The translations under genes were made by a program, and so were the position numbers. Source: Cephalopachus bancanus (lineage: Eukaryota > Chordata > Mammalia > Primates > Tarsiidae). Taken from it: 64,000 nt of DNA. Shown piece by piece: positions 32,938 to 44,084 of the stretch (within the stretch, counting starts at the first letter, position 1; each line of letters starts with the position of its first letter). Location: assembly GCA_027257055.1 (NCBI GenBank), contig JAPVLO010000322.1, positions 1 through 64,000 of the forward strand, given 5' to 3'. The notes under the pieces were generated by a model that saw only the letters and a program-made list of their open reading frames with translations, made no database searches and was not told where the DNA came from.

Positions 32938-33232
32938 TTATTTTGAGATGGGATCTCCCTATGTTGCCCAGACTTGTCTTCAATTTCTGACTTCAAAGAA
33001 TCCTCCCTTAGCCAGGCGTGGTAGCGCGCACCTGTAGTTCCAGCTACTTGGAAGGCTGAGGCAGAAGGATTGCTGGAGCCCAGCAGGTCGAGGCTGCGGT
33101 GACTGGGAGCGGTCACTGCACTCCAGTCCGGGCGACAGAGTGAGACTCCAACTCAAAAAAAAAAAGAATCCTCCCGCCTCAGCCTCCCAAAGTGCTGGCT
33201 GGCATTACAGGTATGAGCCACCATGTCCAACC
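32938..33232 (-). mobile_element. Old Alu fragment interrupted by a monomer
   Basis: Old first-monomer sequence in reverse is split by a plus-oriented second-monomer insertion (33,008-33,163). Confidence 0.85.
33008..33163 (+). mobile_element. Free Alu second monomer with own TSD
   Basis: Only the second monomer is present, from AGCCAGGCGTGGTAGCGCGC to CTCCAACTCAAAA. It has its own exact duplication AGAATCCTCCC on both sides, so it inserted as a monomer or as a 5'-truncated dimer cut at the linker. Confidence 0.9.
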
Positions 33233-33265
33233 ACTATTGTTGTTGAGTTGCATGAAGTTTTAAAC

Positions 33266-33267
33266 AC

Positions 33268-33314
<47 letters not shown>
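33266..33314. repeat. (CA)n microsatellite
   Basis: About 22 CA units beside a TACA-rich start. Confidence 0.95.
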
Positions 33315-33317
<3 letters not shown>

Positions 33318-33440
33318 ATATTCTGGATATTAATCACTTACCAGATATATGATTTGCAAATATCTTCTTACATTCTATGGGTTGCCTTTTTACTTTGTTG
33401 ATCATGTCCTTTGATAAACAAAATTTTTTAGTTAGTTTGT

Positions 33441-33734
33441 TTTTTGGGGGGCGGGGTCAGAGTCTCATTCTATTGCCCAGGCTAGAGTTGGTGGCACAAT
33501 CATGTCTCACCACAGCCTAAATCTCCTGGGCCCAGGCGATCCTTCCATCTCAGCCCCTCAAGTAGCTGGGACTACAGGTGCACACCACCGTATACAACTA
33601 AGTTTTGATTTTTTGTAGAGGTGAGGTCTCACTATGTTGCCTAGGCTGGTTTCGAACTCCTGTGCTCAAGCAATCCTCCTGTCTCAGCCTCCCAAAGTGC
33701 TGGGATTACAGGCATGAGCCACCATGCCTGCCAA
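33441..33734 (-). mobile_element. Old Alu dimer
   Basis: Reverse Alu of an older type (GCACAATCATGTCTCACCAC and CCACCGTATACAACTAAG), inside the L1. Confidence 0.88.
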
Positions 33735-33903
33735 AAGTTTTTAATTTTGGTGAAGTCCCATAGTCCAATTGATCTACTTTTTTCTTTTGTTTTCTATACT
33801 TTGGGTGTCATCAAGATCACTTTCAATTGTAGTGCCAACTATTCTCTCTATATAGAATTCAAGCAATACTCCCTTTCATCTGGACCACTCGTAAAAATGG
33901 AGC

Positions 33904-33995
33904 CTTTTGCCGGAGCCCAGGAGATTGAGGCTGAGTGAGTTATGATTGTGCCAGAGTAAGACCCCTAACTCAAAACACGAATAAATAAACAAACT
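33904..33995 (+). mobile_element. Alu 3' fragment
   Basis: The last part of a second monomer (GCCGGAGCCCAGGAGATTGAG, ACCCCTAACTCAAAA) with an (AATA)n tail. Confidence 0.75.
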
Positions 33996-33999
33996 AACA

Positions 34000-34417
34000 A
34001 TGGGGTTTGTGTGATTTTCTTAGACAGCACAAGCTGGAGGAGGCCCTGATCTTTTGGGGCAAGTTCATGCTTTGCAGTCCTTGGTAGACTAGTTGTACAA
34101 TATGAAGTTGTAGCTGGCTCAGAACCAGCCTGTGTTCAGGGCCCTTGACCTAGACATGAACCTCGTGGATGCCCATAAAGTGAGGGGTGAGCCCTGGGCT
34201 GCATGGGGGGAAGGGCTGTTTGAGTCCATCTTTAAGTGTGCTTTCTACTCTGTTAGCCATCTAGGTGAGAAAGAACACCTGAAGGAGCCTGTGTGTCTAC
34301 CTGTCAGAGAGGTAGCTCCTTTCTCTGTGAACTTATATAAACTGTTGCTGGGATTCTGAGTCAGCAGCAAAGAATTTACCAAAATTGATTCTTTTGCAGG
34401 GGATGGGGTGAGGGGGA
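34000..34417. other. Intergenic, unresolved 75-residue frame
   Basis: A plus frame at 34,132-34,359 (MFRALDLDMNLVDAHKVRGE onwards) shows no recognised domain and has no splice signals I trust. I call nothing here. Confidence 0.35.
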
Positions 34418-34700
34418 GAAGGGGGAACAGGATCTCACTCTATTACCTAGGCTGCAGTGCAATGGTGTGATCCTGGCTCACTGCAGCCTCAATCCAGGGC
34501 TCAGATCATCCTTCTGCCAGCATCCCAAGTACCTGGGACTACAGGCATGTGCCACCACACCTGCTAGTATTTGTATTTTTTGCAGAGATGAGATTTCGCT
34601 CTGTTGTCCAAGCTGTCTCGAATCCTGGGCTCAAGCAATCCTCCTGTCTCGGTCTCCCAAAGTGCTGAGATTACAGGAGTGAGCCACCGTGCCTGGCTTC
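34418..34700 (-). mobile_element. Old Alu dimer
   Basis: Reverse Alu, diverged, with small deletions in both monomers. Confidence 0.88.
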
Positions 34701-35137
34701 TGAAATTGATTTGATTCAGATTTAGCAATGTGTAAATGTCACTTTGAGAGGTTCCCCCACCCTCCTTCACCCTCAGTCCATTCATCCTAGGTATCTCTCA
34801 TTGAGGTCACAAAGTGAATTTGACTTCAGGCAGAAACCTTCAAGGATACCCCTTTCCACTAGCTATTAAAGTAAATATGAAAACTTTGAAACCACTTTTG
34901 AACTGTACTCACAAAAATTTAGCGTACCCTGTGTCTGTCATGTTACACTATGTAATGTCCTCTTGTTTCAGTGGGAGAGATTCTGATCAAGTGACACTGT
35001 TATCAAGATTTCTGTTAATGTTCTTTATGTTGTATTATTTACCTGATATTAATATAGCCACTCCAACCTTTTTTATCTGTTATTTGCATGTCTTTTTCTA
35101 TGCATTTACTTTCAACCTGTGTTTTTGTTGTTGTTTT

Positions 35138-35182
35138 TATCTATCTATCTATCTATTTATCTATCTATCTATCTAATTATCT
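35138..35182. repeat. (ATCT)n microsatellite
   Basis: About ten tetranucleotide units at the tail side of the next reverse Alu. Confidence 0.92.
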
Positions 35183-35597
35183 GTTGAGTTGGCGTCTCAC
35201 TCCATTGCCCAGGCTGAAGTGCAGCGGCACACTCACGCCCACCCCAGCGTCGACCTGCTGGGCTCCGGCGATCCTTCTGCCTCAGTCTTCCAAGTAGCCA
35301 CAACTACAGGCGCACGCTACCACGCCTGGCTAATTTTTGATTTATTGTAGAGCTGAGGTCTTGCCAAGTTGCCGGGGCTGGTCTCGAACCTGTGGGCTCA
35401 GGCAGTCCACTCACTTCAGCCTCCCAAAGTGCTAGGATTACAAGCTGTGCCACCAAGCCCAGTCTGTTTTTATTTTTGTAGAGATGAGATTTCACTATAT
35501 TGCTCAGGCTGGTCTCCAACTCCTGGGCTCAAGCAATCCTCCTGCCTCTGCCTCACAAATTGTTGGGATTACAGGCATGAGCCATCATGCCCGGCCT
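35183..35597 (-). mobile_element. Alu trimer (dimer plus extra first monomer)
   Basis: Reverse dimer to about 35,464, then another first monomer to 35,597. TCAACCTGTGTTTTTGT and TCAACCCGTGTTTTTGT enclose the whole, including the ATCT repeat. Confidence 0.88.
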
Positions 35598-35692
35598 CAA
35601 CCCGTGTTTTTGTATTTACACAGCAACTCTTATAGATGGCATGTCATTTGTTCTTGTTTTTTTCCCCATTAACTCATCTGACAACCTCTGGC

Positions 35693-35999
35693 TTTTTTTT
35701 TTTTTTTTTTTTTTTTTTTTTGAGTTGGAGTCTCACTCTGTCACCCAGACTGGACTGGAGTGCAGTGGCCGCTCCCGGCCACCGCAGCCTTGACCTGCTG
35801 GGCTCCGGTGATCCTTCTGCCTCAGCCTTCCGAGTAGCCGGAATTACAGGCATGCACTACCACGCCTGGCTGATTTTTTTATTTATTGTAGAGATGAGGT
35901 CTCGCTGCCCAGGTGGGCCTCGAACCCGCGGGCTCAGGTAATCCACTCACCTCAGCCTCCCAAAGGTGCGGGATTACAGGCTGAGCCACTGAGCCGGGT
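35693..35999 (-). mobile_element. Alu dimer, young type
   Basis: Reverse Alu with a poly-T of about 26 bases and a 5-base duplication (GACTGGACTGG) in the second monomer. Confidence 0.94.
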
Positions 36000-36234
36000 T
36001 TTTTTTTTTTTTTTTTTGAGTTGGAATCTCACTCTGTCGCCCACACTGGAGTGCAGTGGCCGCTCCCGGCCACGGCAGCCTCGACCTGCTGGGCTCCGGC
36101 GATCCTTCCGCCTCAGCCTTCCAAGTAGCTGGAACTACAGGCGTGCGCTACCATGCCTGGCTGATTTTTTGATTTATTGTAGAGATGAGGTCTCGCTGCC
36201 CAGGCGGGATTACAGGCTGAGCCACCGAGCCTGG
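36000..36234 (-). mobile_element. Young Alu with internal deletion
   Basis: The first monomer jumps from GCTGCCCAGGCGGG directly to ATTACAGGCTGAGCC, losing about 60 bases between two short GCGGG-type matches. Confidence 0.92.
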
Positions 36235-36368
36235 CTTTTTTTTTTTTTTTTAAACGACCTTATTGTGTTGCCCAGGCTGGCATTGAACTCCTGGGCAGGC
36301 TCAAATAATCCTCTCACCTTGGCTTCCTGAGTAGCTAGGATTACAGACACAGTTCACCACACCCAGCT
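36235..36368 (-). mobile_element. Old Alu fragment
   Basis: Reverse Alu part with CAGGCTGGCATTGAACTCCTGG and a rearranged end. Confidence 0.78.
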
Positions 36369-36410
36369 CCTGACTTTTAATTGGAGCATTTAGTCCATTA
36401 ACAGGAGGTG

Positions 36411-36998
36411 ATCTGATCTGTGGGCTGAAGACTCCCCATGAAGACAAGACTGTCTCATTATGTTAATTTGTTTCTTTATGATGTGTAAGCACACCCTGGG
36501 AACATGAGGGACTGGATTTTCCCAGCATCCTGCATGCACCCAGTCTGGAAAGGAAGTGAGATATCCTTTGGGGCCCTCAGCAGTCATTTAATGAGGCATT
36601 ACAGTGCGCCTACCCATGATGGTCTCTGAGCCCGACAGTCGTGACATAGCTCAGCATAGAATTCTGTGATAAGTCTAAACAGATCCTCAGATCACAAACT
36701 GCGAAGGTTAAATGTGTCATTGATAACATTGGGTAATCTCTAGTCCTACAGTATCTTTCTTATGGGAAACTGTTCTCTCTGCTCTTTTAAGTTGCTCTTT
36801 CTTTTCATATTCTGTATACAGTAGGTGTTGGCAGTCATGACATTAATCTTGGTTTCAGTAGTGAAAAGTCATGGATTTGCATTTGTGGCTGGTATGCAGG
36901 AGAGCCACTCATAGCCAGAGTGAGCCTTACTGGCCACAATCCCCATCACCCAGCGTAGCTTCTTGCTTTTGTTCCTCATCCCATGGAGTAATGAGCAC
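36411..36998. other. Intergenic, no gene seen
   Basis: Unclassified sequence; no exon or RNA gene supported. Confidence 0.35.
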
Positions 36999-37063
36999 TT
37001 TTTTTTTTTTTTTTTGAGTTGGAGTCTCACTCTGTCACCCAGACTGGAGTGCAGTGGCCGCTC
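36999..37063 (-). mobile_element. 5'-truncated Alu, 65 bp
   Basis: Only the poly-T and the last part of the second monomer are present, stopping at GGCCGCTCC. GAGCACTT lies close to both ends as a probable target-site duplication. Confidence 0.85.
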
Positions 37064-39224
37064 CACTTCTTAATGGGAGCACTTCTTAGTGGATTCACCA
37101 GGGTTGTGAGATGTGTCCTTGAAACTGTTGAGAGTCTACTCCATTTTCAGGGACTGTTTCAGAGAAATAGAGGCTAATCTGTTTCACAGATATTTACAGA
37201 AACCCTAAACGTGAGCCTGGCACTGGAACACAAATATAGATTAAGCTGACAGTCCCTGCCTTGAGAAGCTGTCATCCCAGTGCAGGGAGAGCCCTTGGAA
37301 ATAAGTAAATGTTCTACCATTTGATAAAACATGTGAATTGGGGGGCGAGGGAGGAGGGAAGGAAGGCTCTGCCCATGTAAGTAGAGTTAGCAACGGAAAA
37401 AGAAGGTGTTGCTTCAGCTGCATCTTAAAGGGAGGCAACACTTGACAGACAGGCAAGGGGGATTGGACATTCTCAGTCTAGAAAACCACATGTTCAGATG
37501 AACAGAAGCAGGACAAGTAGGGGGAACCATAAGTAGTCCTGTGGAGCTGCAGTAAAGTGCATGAGATCAGCGGCAGACAAGACTGTGGAGAGGAGCAGTG
37601 GTGGATGCCAGCCACTGAGTGCTGGGCCCTTATCACATTGTGCCCCTCTGGTCCCCAAGACGTGATCCTCCAAAAGAACAGAAGGTCATGGTCAAATGCA
37701 TTAGGAAGATGCCGAGTTAAAGCTCTCCCAAGGGGGGAAACATGTAGAGAACAGTGTTCACCAAATTCCCCTGGCAGGAAAGTCCTCAGAAGTCTCACTG
37801 TGGGAAATTCTGTTGTGAGCAATGAAAGGCTGTGCGAGGGCTCTTAGCCATTTAGCTATGTCAGATTTTTATTTAGAAATTCATTCTATGGAACGATTGA
37901 GGGCTGGGAGGGTGATGAGATGAGGAGACAAGTGGGAAGCTGCCATGGTCCCAGGAGGTACAGGGGGTGTGGAAAGGCTCGGGAGTCAGAAGATGGTCAA
38001 AAGGCATTACAAGTTAAGATCAATAGACTGAACATCTGCTCCCGGATTTGAGATCCTGGTCATCTCTAATTAGGAGTTGGTTAGTGACTGGCCTGGACAA
38101 CATAGTGAGACTCCATCTTTATTTAAAAAAGAAAAAAAAAGTCGTTGCATGTAACTTTTGGTGGCTAGGAGGAATGTCTGTGCTGCAAATATACTTGGAA
38201 TTGGGCATGACTGTATGATGCCCTGGAGTCTCTGGTGGATGAGCTCATCACTAGGTCAAACGTCTCAGAGGGAGAACAGGGCTGTGGACAGACCCAGGAG
38301 AACATCCATGTTTCAGAAGTGGGCAGGGGGGAGTCATCAGTCATCAGCAAGAGAGCAGGTGTCCTTGAAGCCAAGGGAGGGAAGTGTTTCAAAAAGGAGA
38401 GTGCAGTTAGTAGTGACCTTCCATGTGCAAACCACAACAGCAGAGAGATGGTTTACCTATCAAATCAGCAGAGATGTATTTAATTGTGTATTTAACACTA
38501 GCTGCCAAGGGTGAAAGAAAATGGGCACTCCCATGCTACAGGTAATATGTGTCAGATACCTTAAATAGTGTGTATGCTTTTTGATACAAATATTCCAGAA
38601 ATTTCTGCTAAAGATATTGCCATGGATGGGCACAGACTATTCTGCAAGATTGTTCATAACAGCATCGTATATCATATAACATATATACATATAATCCAAT
38701 AATGACTTTACACAAATTATGATAACAATTAGATTAAAAACATGAAACTGGTAAAAAATATCTGTGACATAATTTAATGGCATGGTAAAATGTTGGAAAA
38801 TATCATGGAATGAATAAAGCATGTAAGATCCTGTTTTTTGTATTAAAATATACAGATGTGTATAAGAAAAAGATATGATAAACGTTCCATATACATTATC
38901 ATTAATATCTATCAAAATCCTATGATCATCGGCCCCTTCTCTGGATGAAGAACTGAGCCCAAGAGAGGTGAAGTAACTTGCCCAAGGTCATAGAGTTGCC
39001 AGGTGGCTGGGAACCTGTTTTGATACCACTTTCTCCAGGGAACTTTTCCCATCTCAGTCCCTTCCAGGGATCCACTGTTGTGGGATTCACTCATCACTTC
39101 CTATCTCCGCCTCTGCCCTTCCAGATTCTGTGCTGGCTCCTGGCAGGAGCACAGCTTTCATTCTGCCCTTGGAAATGACTGTGTTCTCCAACTGTCCCCT
39201 GCTGTTAAGAGTGGGGGGCCGCCA
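37064..39224. other. Intergenic with Alu scrap and MIR
   Basis: An Alu scrap lies at 38,088-38,142 (TGGCCTGGACAACATAGTGAG). A MIR at about 38,890-39,020 reads GAAGAACTGAGCCCAAGAG, AACTTGCCCAAGGTCATAGAG. The remainder is unclassified, with short frames on both strands and no gene recognised. Confidence 0.5.
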
Positions 39225-39509
39225 GGCTCGGTGGCTCAGCCTGTAATCCCGCGTCTTGGGAGGCTGAGGTGAGTGGACTGCCTGAGCCCGAGGATTCGAG
39301 ACTCGCCTGGGTAACTTGGTGAGACCTCATCTCTACAATAAATCAAAAAATTAGCCGGGTGTGGTAGCGCGCGCCTGTAGTTCCAACTACTTGGAAGGCT
39401 GAGGCGGAAGGAACGCTGGAGCCCAGTAGGTCGAGGTTACGGCGGCTGCTCCCGGCCACTGCACTCCAGTCTGGGGGACAGAGTGAGACTCCAACTCAAA
39501 AAAAAAAAA
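39225..39509 (+). mobile_element. Alu dimer, young type
   Basis: Plus Alu flanked by AGAGTGGGGGGCC and AGAGTGGGGGCC. Confidence 0.94.
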
Positions 39510-40091
39510 AGAGTGGGGGCCGATCAGGGACAGCGGGCTTGTCTGCGTCATCTCTGCTCAGACCACAGCACAGAACAGCCCACCATAGTGGCTGCTGCAT
39601 GGAATCATGGGCTGAGATCCTTGGAATAGCTAAAACCTGCAGTCAAGGTTCATGGGAAGTGAAGCCCGCAGAGAACACAGCTTCCTCCACTCCCCCTACA
39701 TCAAAAGAAACAATTTCTGTTGTAAGAATCAGCTCAGTACTGAGCTTGCAGTCTAGCTGGGAGTCCAGCATTGCCCAAAACAAAACCTGAGAATTACAGG
39801 CTGAATGGGAGGCCCCAGGGATGTAGAGTGGACTCAAGGGGGAGTGCAGAGGGTGCAGAAAGGACAGTGAACGGGGAGCTGTGGGCAGATTCCAGCCCTG
39901 ACCAAGCTGACACAGGGCACAGGCTTGTGGATTCAACTTCCACAATAGCCTTTCCTCTGCCCCTCTACCCATCACCCTAGAGGTTCATTGTTACTCCACC
40001 CCATGACTGTACCTGCCTCCAGCTGCAGGGTCCTGACTCCAGTCTCCCTCCCTCCCATCTGGGCTCTGCTCTTGCCTTGGGCACTTTCTTT
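39510..40091. other. Intergenic, no gene seen
   Basis: Unclassified; overlapping short frames only. Confidence 0.35.
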
Positions 40092-40380
40092 CTTTTTTTT
40101 TTTTGAGTTGGAGTCTCACTCTTGCCCAGACTGGAGTGCAGTGGCCACTCCCGGCCACTGCAGCCTCAACCTGCTGGGCTCCGGCGATCCTTCCGCCTCA
40201 GCCTTCCAAGTAGCTGGAACTACAGGCGCGCGATACCACGCCCGGCTTATTTTTTGATTTATTGTAGAGATGAGGTCTCGCCAAGTTGCCCAGGTGGGTC
40301 TCAAACCCGCGGGCTCAGGCAATCCACTCACCTCAGCCTCCCAAAGTGCTGGGATTACAGGGTGAGCCACCGAGCCCGGC
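40092..40380 (-). mobile_element. Alu dimer, young type
   Basis: Reverse Alu flanked by TTGGGCACTTTC and TTGGGCACTGTC. Confidence 0.94.
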
Positions 40381-40476
40381 TTGGGCACTGTCAATAGCTG
40401 ATCTGCATTATCCTAGGATAAAGCTCAGTACTCTTATGGGCTCACAAGCAGTGTGGAGGTTTATGGGTTGGTAAAA

Positions 40477-40750
40477 AGACAGGTGTGGTGGCTCACGTCT
40501 GTTAATCCCAGCACTTTGGGAAGCCAAAGTGAGAGGATTGCCTGAACTCATGGATTTGAGACCAACCTGAGAAATATGGCGAACCTTGCTTCTACAGTAA
40601 GTCAAAAAATTAGCTGGGCATGGTGGCTACTTGGAAGGCTGAGGTGGAAGGATCTCCTGAGCCAGGCAGGTCAAGACTGCGGTGGCCGTGAGCGTGCCAT
40701 TGCACTCCAACCTGGGTGACAGAGACTCCAACTTAAAAAAAAAAAAAAAA
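40477..40750 (+). mobile_element. Alu dimer, linker deletion
   Basis: Plus Alu missing the start of the second monomer (GGCATGGTGGCTACTTGGAAGG). Confidence 0.9.
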
Positions 40751-41064
40751 GAATAGGTGTGTGCTTAAGGCACCAGAAAAGGATTACTTACATTCAGAAC
40801 TTATTAATACAAAAACATTTTTGAAATGATCACTTCAAATGTGATTTTCAAATGTGATGTACTTATTTGGAGGTTCAATTTTGAATCCACATGGGGACAC
40901 CATAATCACTGGTGCACAGGACCCTGTAAGGCCCTTTGTGGTCCCTTCAATGCCAGCCCCTCCAGCCTGGCCATTTGCCCCTGGGCTCTCCAGGCACCAC
41001 TGAGCAAATTACCTGCACGTGCCCACCTGCCCCAGCCCAGCACCACTATCATTACCTGGGGGAA

Positions 41065-41215
41065 GTTCATTAACGCCTGTGTGCCTCAGTTTCCTCATCT
41101 GTTAAAAAGAGTGGTATGCACCCTGTAACAATGTGCGACATTACAGAAACGGCTAGGGCATGCCTGGCACGTGGTAAGTGCTCACTGTCACCTGCCATTA
41201 TCAGGCTTCCTCCAA
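41065..41215 (+). mobile_element. MIR element
   Basis: GTGTGCCTCAGTTTCCTCATC, then GGGCATGCCTGGCACGTGGTAAGTGCTCA, the usual MIR 3' order, just upstream of the BMP8 CpG island. Confidence 0.75.
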
Positions 41216-42063
41216 GCTGAGGGCCCTGACGCAAGCTGGACAGGCCCCTGGAACGCTCTCCTCCCACTGACCTTTCCTGTCGTTCCAGGCCCATTCCATC
41301 CGTCTTCCCCGCTCGGCGCCGGTGCCACTTCCTCCCGCGCGACCCCTTAACTCTACAAGAGGACAGGAGGCGAGAGAGCGCCCAGGGAGTCGGGGCGCAA
41401 CCGAGGCGTTTCCGCGAGGATCCTTCTCCGCAAGCCTGCACGGGCCCCTGGCAATTGAGAAGACGCGCGACGGTGGCTCGCGGGCGCTCGGGACGGCCCC
41501 AGAGCTCCTCCGCCCGGCAGGAGGCGGGTGCGCGCCTCCCCGGCGAAGCTGGATCAGCCCGGGTCCGCAGGGCGCAGGGCGCGGGCTGGCGGGGCGGCCG
41601 CCGGGAGGAGACCGAGCGGGAGTCGGGAAGGAGGGGCCGCAGCAGCGCGCGAGGCGACCGCGGGGAGGCGCCGCGAGGCCGCGAGGAGCGCGGTGGCCGG
41701 AACCCGGGCCGGTGCTGCTGGCCGAGGAATGTGCCCCACCTCGGGGCTTGGCTGGGCCCGCCCGGCCCCTCCAGACGGGACTGAGGCCGCGCGTCGGGCC
41801 GGTGGCGACACCCCGCGCCCGAGGCGGGGCCGCCGGGTCGCTGCGCTGGTCCGACCGGCCCGGGGTCCCCGCCTGGGCGGCGAAAGCGCCGAGGACGCGC
41901 CCCGCGGGAGCGCAGGTCCCGCTTTCCCCGAGGGGGAGCCCGTGACGGCCCTGCGGGCTGACCCCTCGCTCGAGCCGCCCGCCAGCCATCCCGAGGTCGC
42001 ACCTCGAGGGTGGCACCACCGCGGCACGGCAGCCACCCGGAGCCCTCGGCCCCGCCCCACGCC

Positions 42064-42097
42064 CCCATTGGTGCGTCCGGGGGGCGGGGCGGGGCGC
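42064..42097 (+). promoter_or_regulatory. Core promoter elements of BMP8
   Basis: An inverted CCAAT box (CCATTGG, 42,065-42,071) is followed after about ten bases by tandem GC boxes (GGGCGGGGCGGGGCG, 42,081-42,095), the usual Sp1/NF-Y layout of a TATA-less CpG promoter. The ATG lies about 270 bases downstream. The start site itself cannot be read from sequence. Confidence 0.6.
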
Positions 42098-42366
42098 CGG
42101 GGTCCGGGCGGCACAGACGGCGGGGCCGAGGGACTCGCGGGGTCGCGCCGCCCGGGTCGCCGCCGGAGCTCGGCCGTCGCCTGCCCGCCGCGCGGATCTC
42201 GGGCCCCGACCGCGAGTGGCCCTGCCTGCCCCGCGGCTGCGGCGTCCGCGCCGCGCGCGCCGCGACAGGTGCCGCGCGGGGGCGCTGCGGGGACCACTCG
42301 CCGTCGGGGCGTCCCAGGTCCGGCCGCGGAGCGTATGAGCGCGCGCTGAGCCCGGCCCGGCCCGCC

Positions 42367-42694
42367 ATGGCCGCGCGCCCCGGCCCGCTCTGGCTCCTGG
42401 GCCTGGCGCTGTGCGCGCTGGGCGGCCCCGGCCCGCGCCCCCCGCCCGGCTGTCCCCAGCGCCGCCTGGGCGCGCGCGAGCGCCGCGACATGCAGCGCGA
42501 GATCCTGGCGGTGCTCGGGCTGCCCGGGCGGCCCCGGCCCCGCGCGCCGCCCGCCGCCGCCCGGCTGCCCGCGTCCGCGCCGCTCTTCATGCTGGACCTC
42601 TACCACGCCATGGCCGGCGACGACGACGACGACGGCGGGCTCCCGGAGCGGCGCCTGGGCCGCGCCGACCTGGTCATGAGCTTCGTCAACATGG
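42367..42694 (+). CDS. BMP8B: BMP8 exon 1 (bone morphogenetic protein 8)
   Basis: BMP8 is a secreted TGF-beta-superfamily ligand made as a preproprotein, cut by furin and secreted as a dimer that signals through type I/II serine kinase receptors and SMADs. This exon gives 109 residues plus one base. Residues 1 to about 19 ([20 protein letters not shown]) form a signal peptide. The prodomain follows with [20 protein letters not shown], an arginine/proline-rich [11 protein letters not shown] segment, [13 protein letters not shown], a run of five Asp (GAC repeats, 42,618-42,632) and [13 protein letters not shown]. The ATG has a good Kozak context (CCGCCATGG), and the exon ends at a GTGAGC donor in phase 1. 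The sequence matches human BMP8A/BMP8B closely. I favour the BMP8B name because OXCT2 lies downstream as in the human BMP8B locus, but BMP8A cannot be excluded. Confidence 0.93.
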
Positions 42695-43755
42695 GTGAGC
42701 GCGGCCGCCGGGGGGTGGGGGGGCTGTCTGGACTCCGCAGTGACCCTGGGGACGACGGCCGAGGGTGGGGCGCCTCGGCGAGTGAGAGCAGGGGACGGTT
42801 TGTGCATCCTTGGGCAGGGCCAGACCCTGGCAGGAACCGGGAATCATGGGCGATGGACACGACCCACAGGGAGAGGGGACTGTCATAGTCAGGGAGGGTC
42901 TAAGGGAGGGGCTCCCCGGGCGGGGCGTAGAGCAGGAGGGGGAATGTGGACTCCCCCCTCAAACACACCCAGGAGTAAGAATCAAGTGATGTCTGTGCCC
43001 ACCTGGGCTGCGCCACGAAGACAGCCTGGTCCTGAGGAGACCGATGAGTGAACAGAGGCCAGGTGCCGTCACTGTGATAAAGGCAGTACTGAGGACAGGG
43101 ACAAAGTTCAGCGTGGAAACCTGTGGTCACATCATCCAAGAGGCAGCCCTTGACCATTGCTGAGAGCCCCATGCCAGTCCCAGGACTCAGGCCCATGGGA
43201 TCTGGGCGCTGCCTTCCTAGTTATGGGGCAGGGTGGGGACTTGGGACAGAGGATACCATATGCGGAACTGGGACTAGGACTCTGTCTTCAGGACAGGCTG
43301 ACCCAGGGCTCTGGACCAAGAAGAGTTGTGAATGGAGTCACCCAAGAATGTCCCCAGGGAGCCGCCCATCAGCTGAGTCACCACCCAGCCCATGTCCCAC
43401 TCCCCAGGGTCAAGACAAGCACAGTCTGGAGGGAACTGTGTTGTGAATCCAACAGGGTCTATCCATGCTGTGTGGCCTTGGGGAAGTACCTCGCTTTCTC
43501 TGAATCTCAGGTTCCTCCTTGTAAAATGGGGCTCCTGGTGACTATCTTTAGGGTTGTTGTAGAACTGGTTGATGGAGAGGGAGGAGCAGAAAGCCCAAGT
43601 CCCTTTCCCTGCAGGGTGAACTTGGGCGTGGCCACTGTTGACCCCAGTCCCGCCCAGCTGCGACTCAGTTTTGGTGTGGATGTGAAAAAAAACCCAGAAA
43701 CAGATTCTAAAGGCCAAATAAAAGGTGTTTGCACCTATTTTTTAAATTAAAAAGT

Positions 43756-44049
43756 AGCCGGGCTTGGTGGCTCAGCCTGTAATCCCGCGCCTTTGAGAGG
43801 CTGAGGTGAGTGGATTGCCTGAGCCCACGGGTTCGAGACCCGCCTGGGCAACTTGGTGAGACCTCATCTCTACAATAAATCAAAAAAATCAGCCGGGCAT
43901 CATAGCACGCGCCTGTAATTCTGGCTGCTCAGAAGGTTGAGGTGGAAAAATCGCCGGAGCCCAGCAGGTCGAGGCTAGGGTGGCCGGGAGCGGCCACTGC
44001 ACCCCAGTCTGGGCGACAGAGTGAGACTCCAACTCAAAAAAAAAAAAAA
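43756..44049 (+). mobile_element. Alu dimer, young type
   Basis: Plus Alu in BMP8 intron 1, flanked by ATTAAAAAGTAGC on both sides. Confidence 0.94.
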
Positions 44050-44084
44050 TTAAAAAGTAGCAAGTGAACTTTCACAGCCTTACA

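Larger units (their letters stand above)
30800..33900 (-). mobile_element. Old L1, 3' part, heavily interrupted
   Basis: Reverse L1 pieces at 30,830-30,949, 31,312-31,690, 31,980-32,155, 32,760-32,937, 33,315-33,440 and 33,738-33,900. They are recognised by words such as CAGTTCAGTGGCATTAAGTA, GGCTGAATAATATTCCACTC, GCCCAGTGGTGAAACTGCTGG and ATTCCCACCAGCGATGTACA. The insertions include a U3 pseudogene, another retroposed 3' end, several Alus and a CA repeat. Confidence 0.82.
34960..36410 (-). mobile_element. L1 ORF2 fragment, interrupted
   Basis: Reverse L1 ORF2 at 34,960-35,130 (ATATAGCCACTCCAACCTTT, CATTTACTTTCAACCTGTG), 35,598-35,692 (CCGTGTTTTTGTATTTACAC, TCTTATAGATGGCATGTC) and 36,369-36,410 (TTTTAATTGGAGCATTTAG). 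The pieces are in the right order and are separated by Alus. Confidence 0.8.
41300..42740. promoter_or_regulatory. CpG island of BMP8
   Basis: About 1.4 kb of very GC-rich, CpG-dense sequence ending just inside intron 1, in sharp contrast with the Alu-rich flanks. It covers the promoter, the 5' UTR and all of exon 1. Its long open frames on both strands reflect lack of AT-rich stop codons and are not genes. Confidence 0.9.

Noticed and set aside
34132..34359. 75-residue plus frame between Alus
   Set aside because: No family recognised and no supporting exon structure.
35138..35182. Regularly spaced short repeats that could suggest a CRISPR array
   Set aside because: These are ordinary tetranucleotide microsatellites in a primate genome. 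There is no spacer diversity and no cas gene.
41070..42807. Very long minus-strand open frames (506, 417 and 272 residues) across the BMP8 CpG island
   Set aside because: They are Arg/Pro/Gly/Ala-rich, overlap in several frames on both strands and have no domain. Stop codons are simply rare at this GC content, and the true coding frame here is BMP8 exon 1 on plus.
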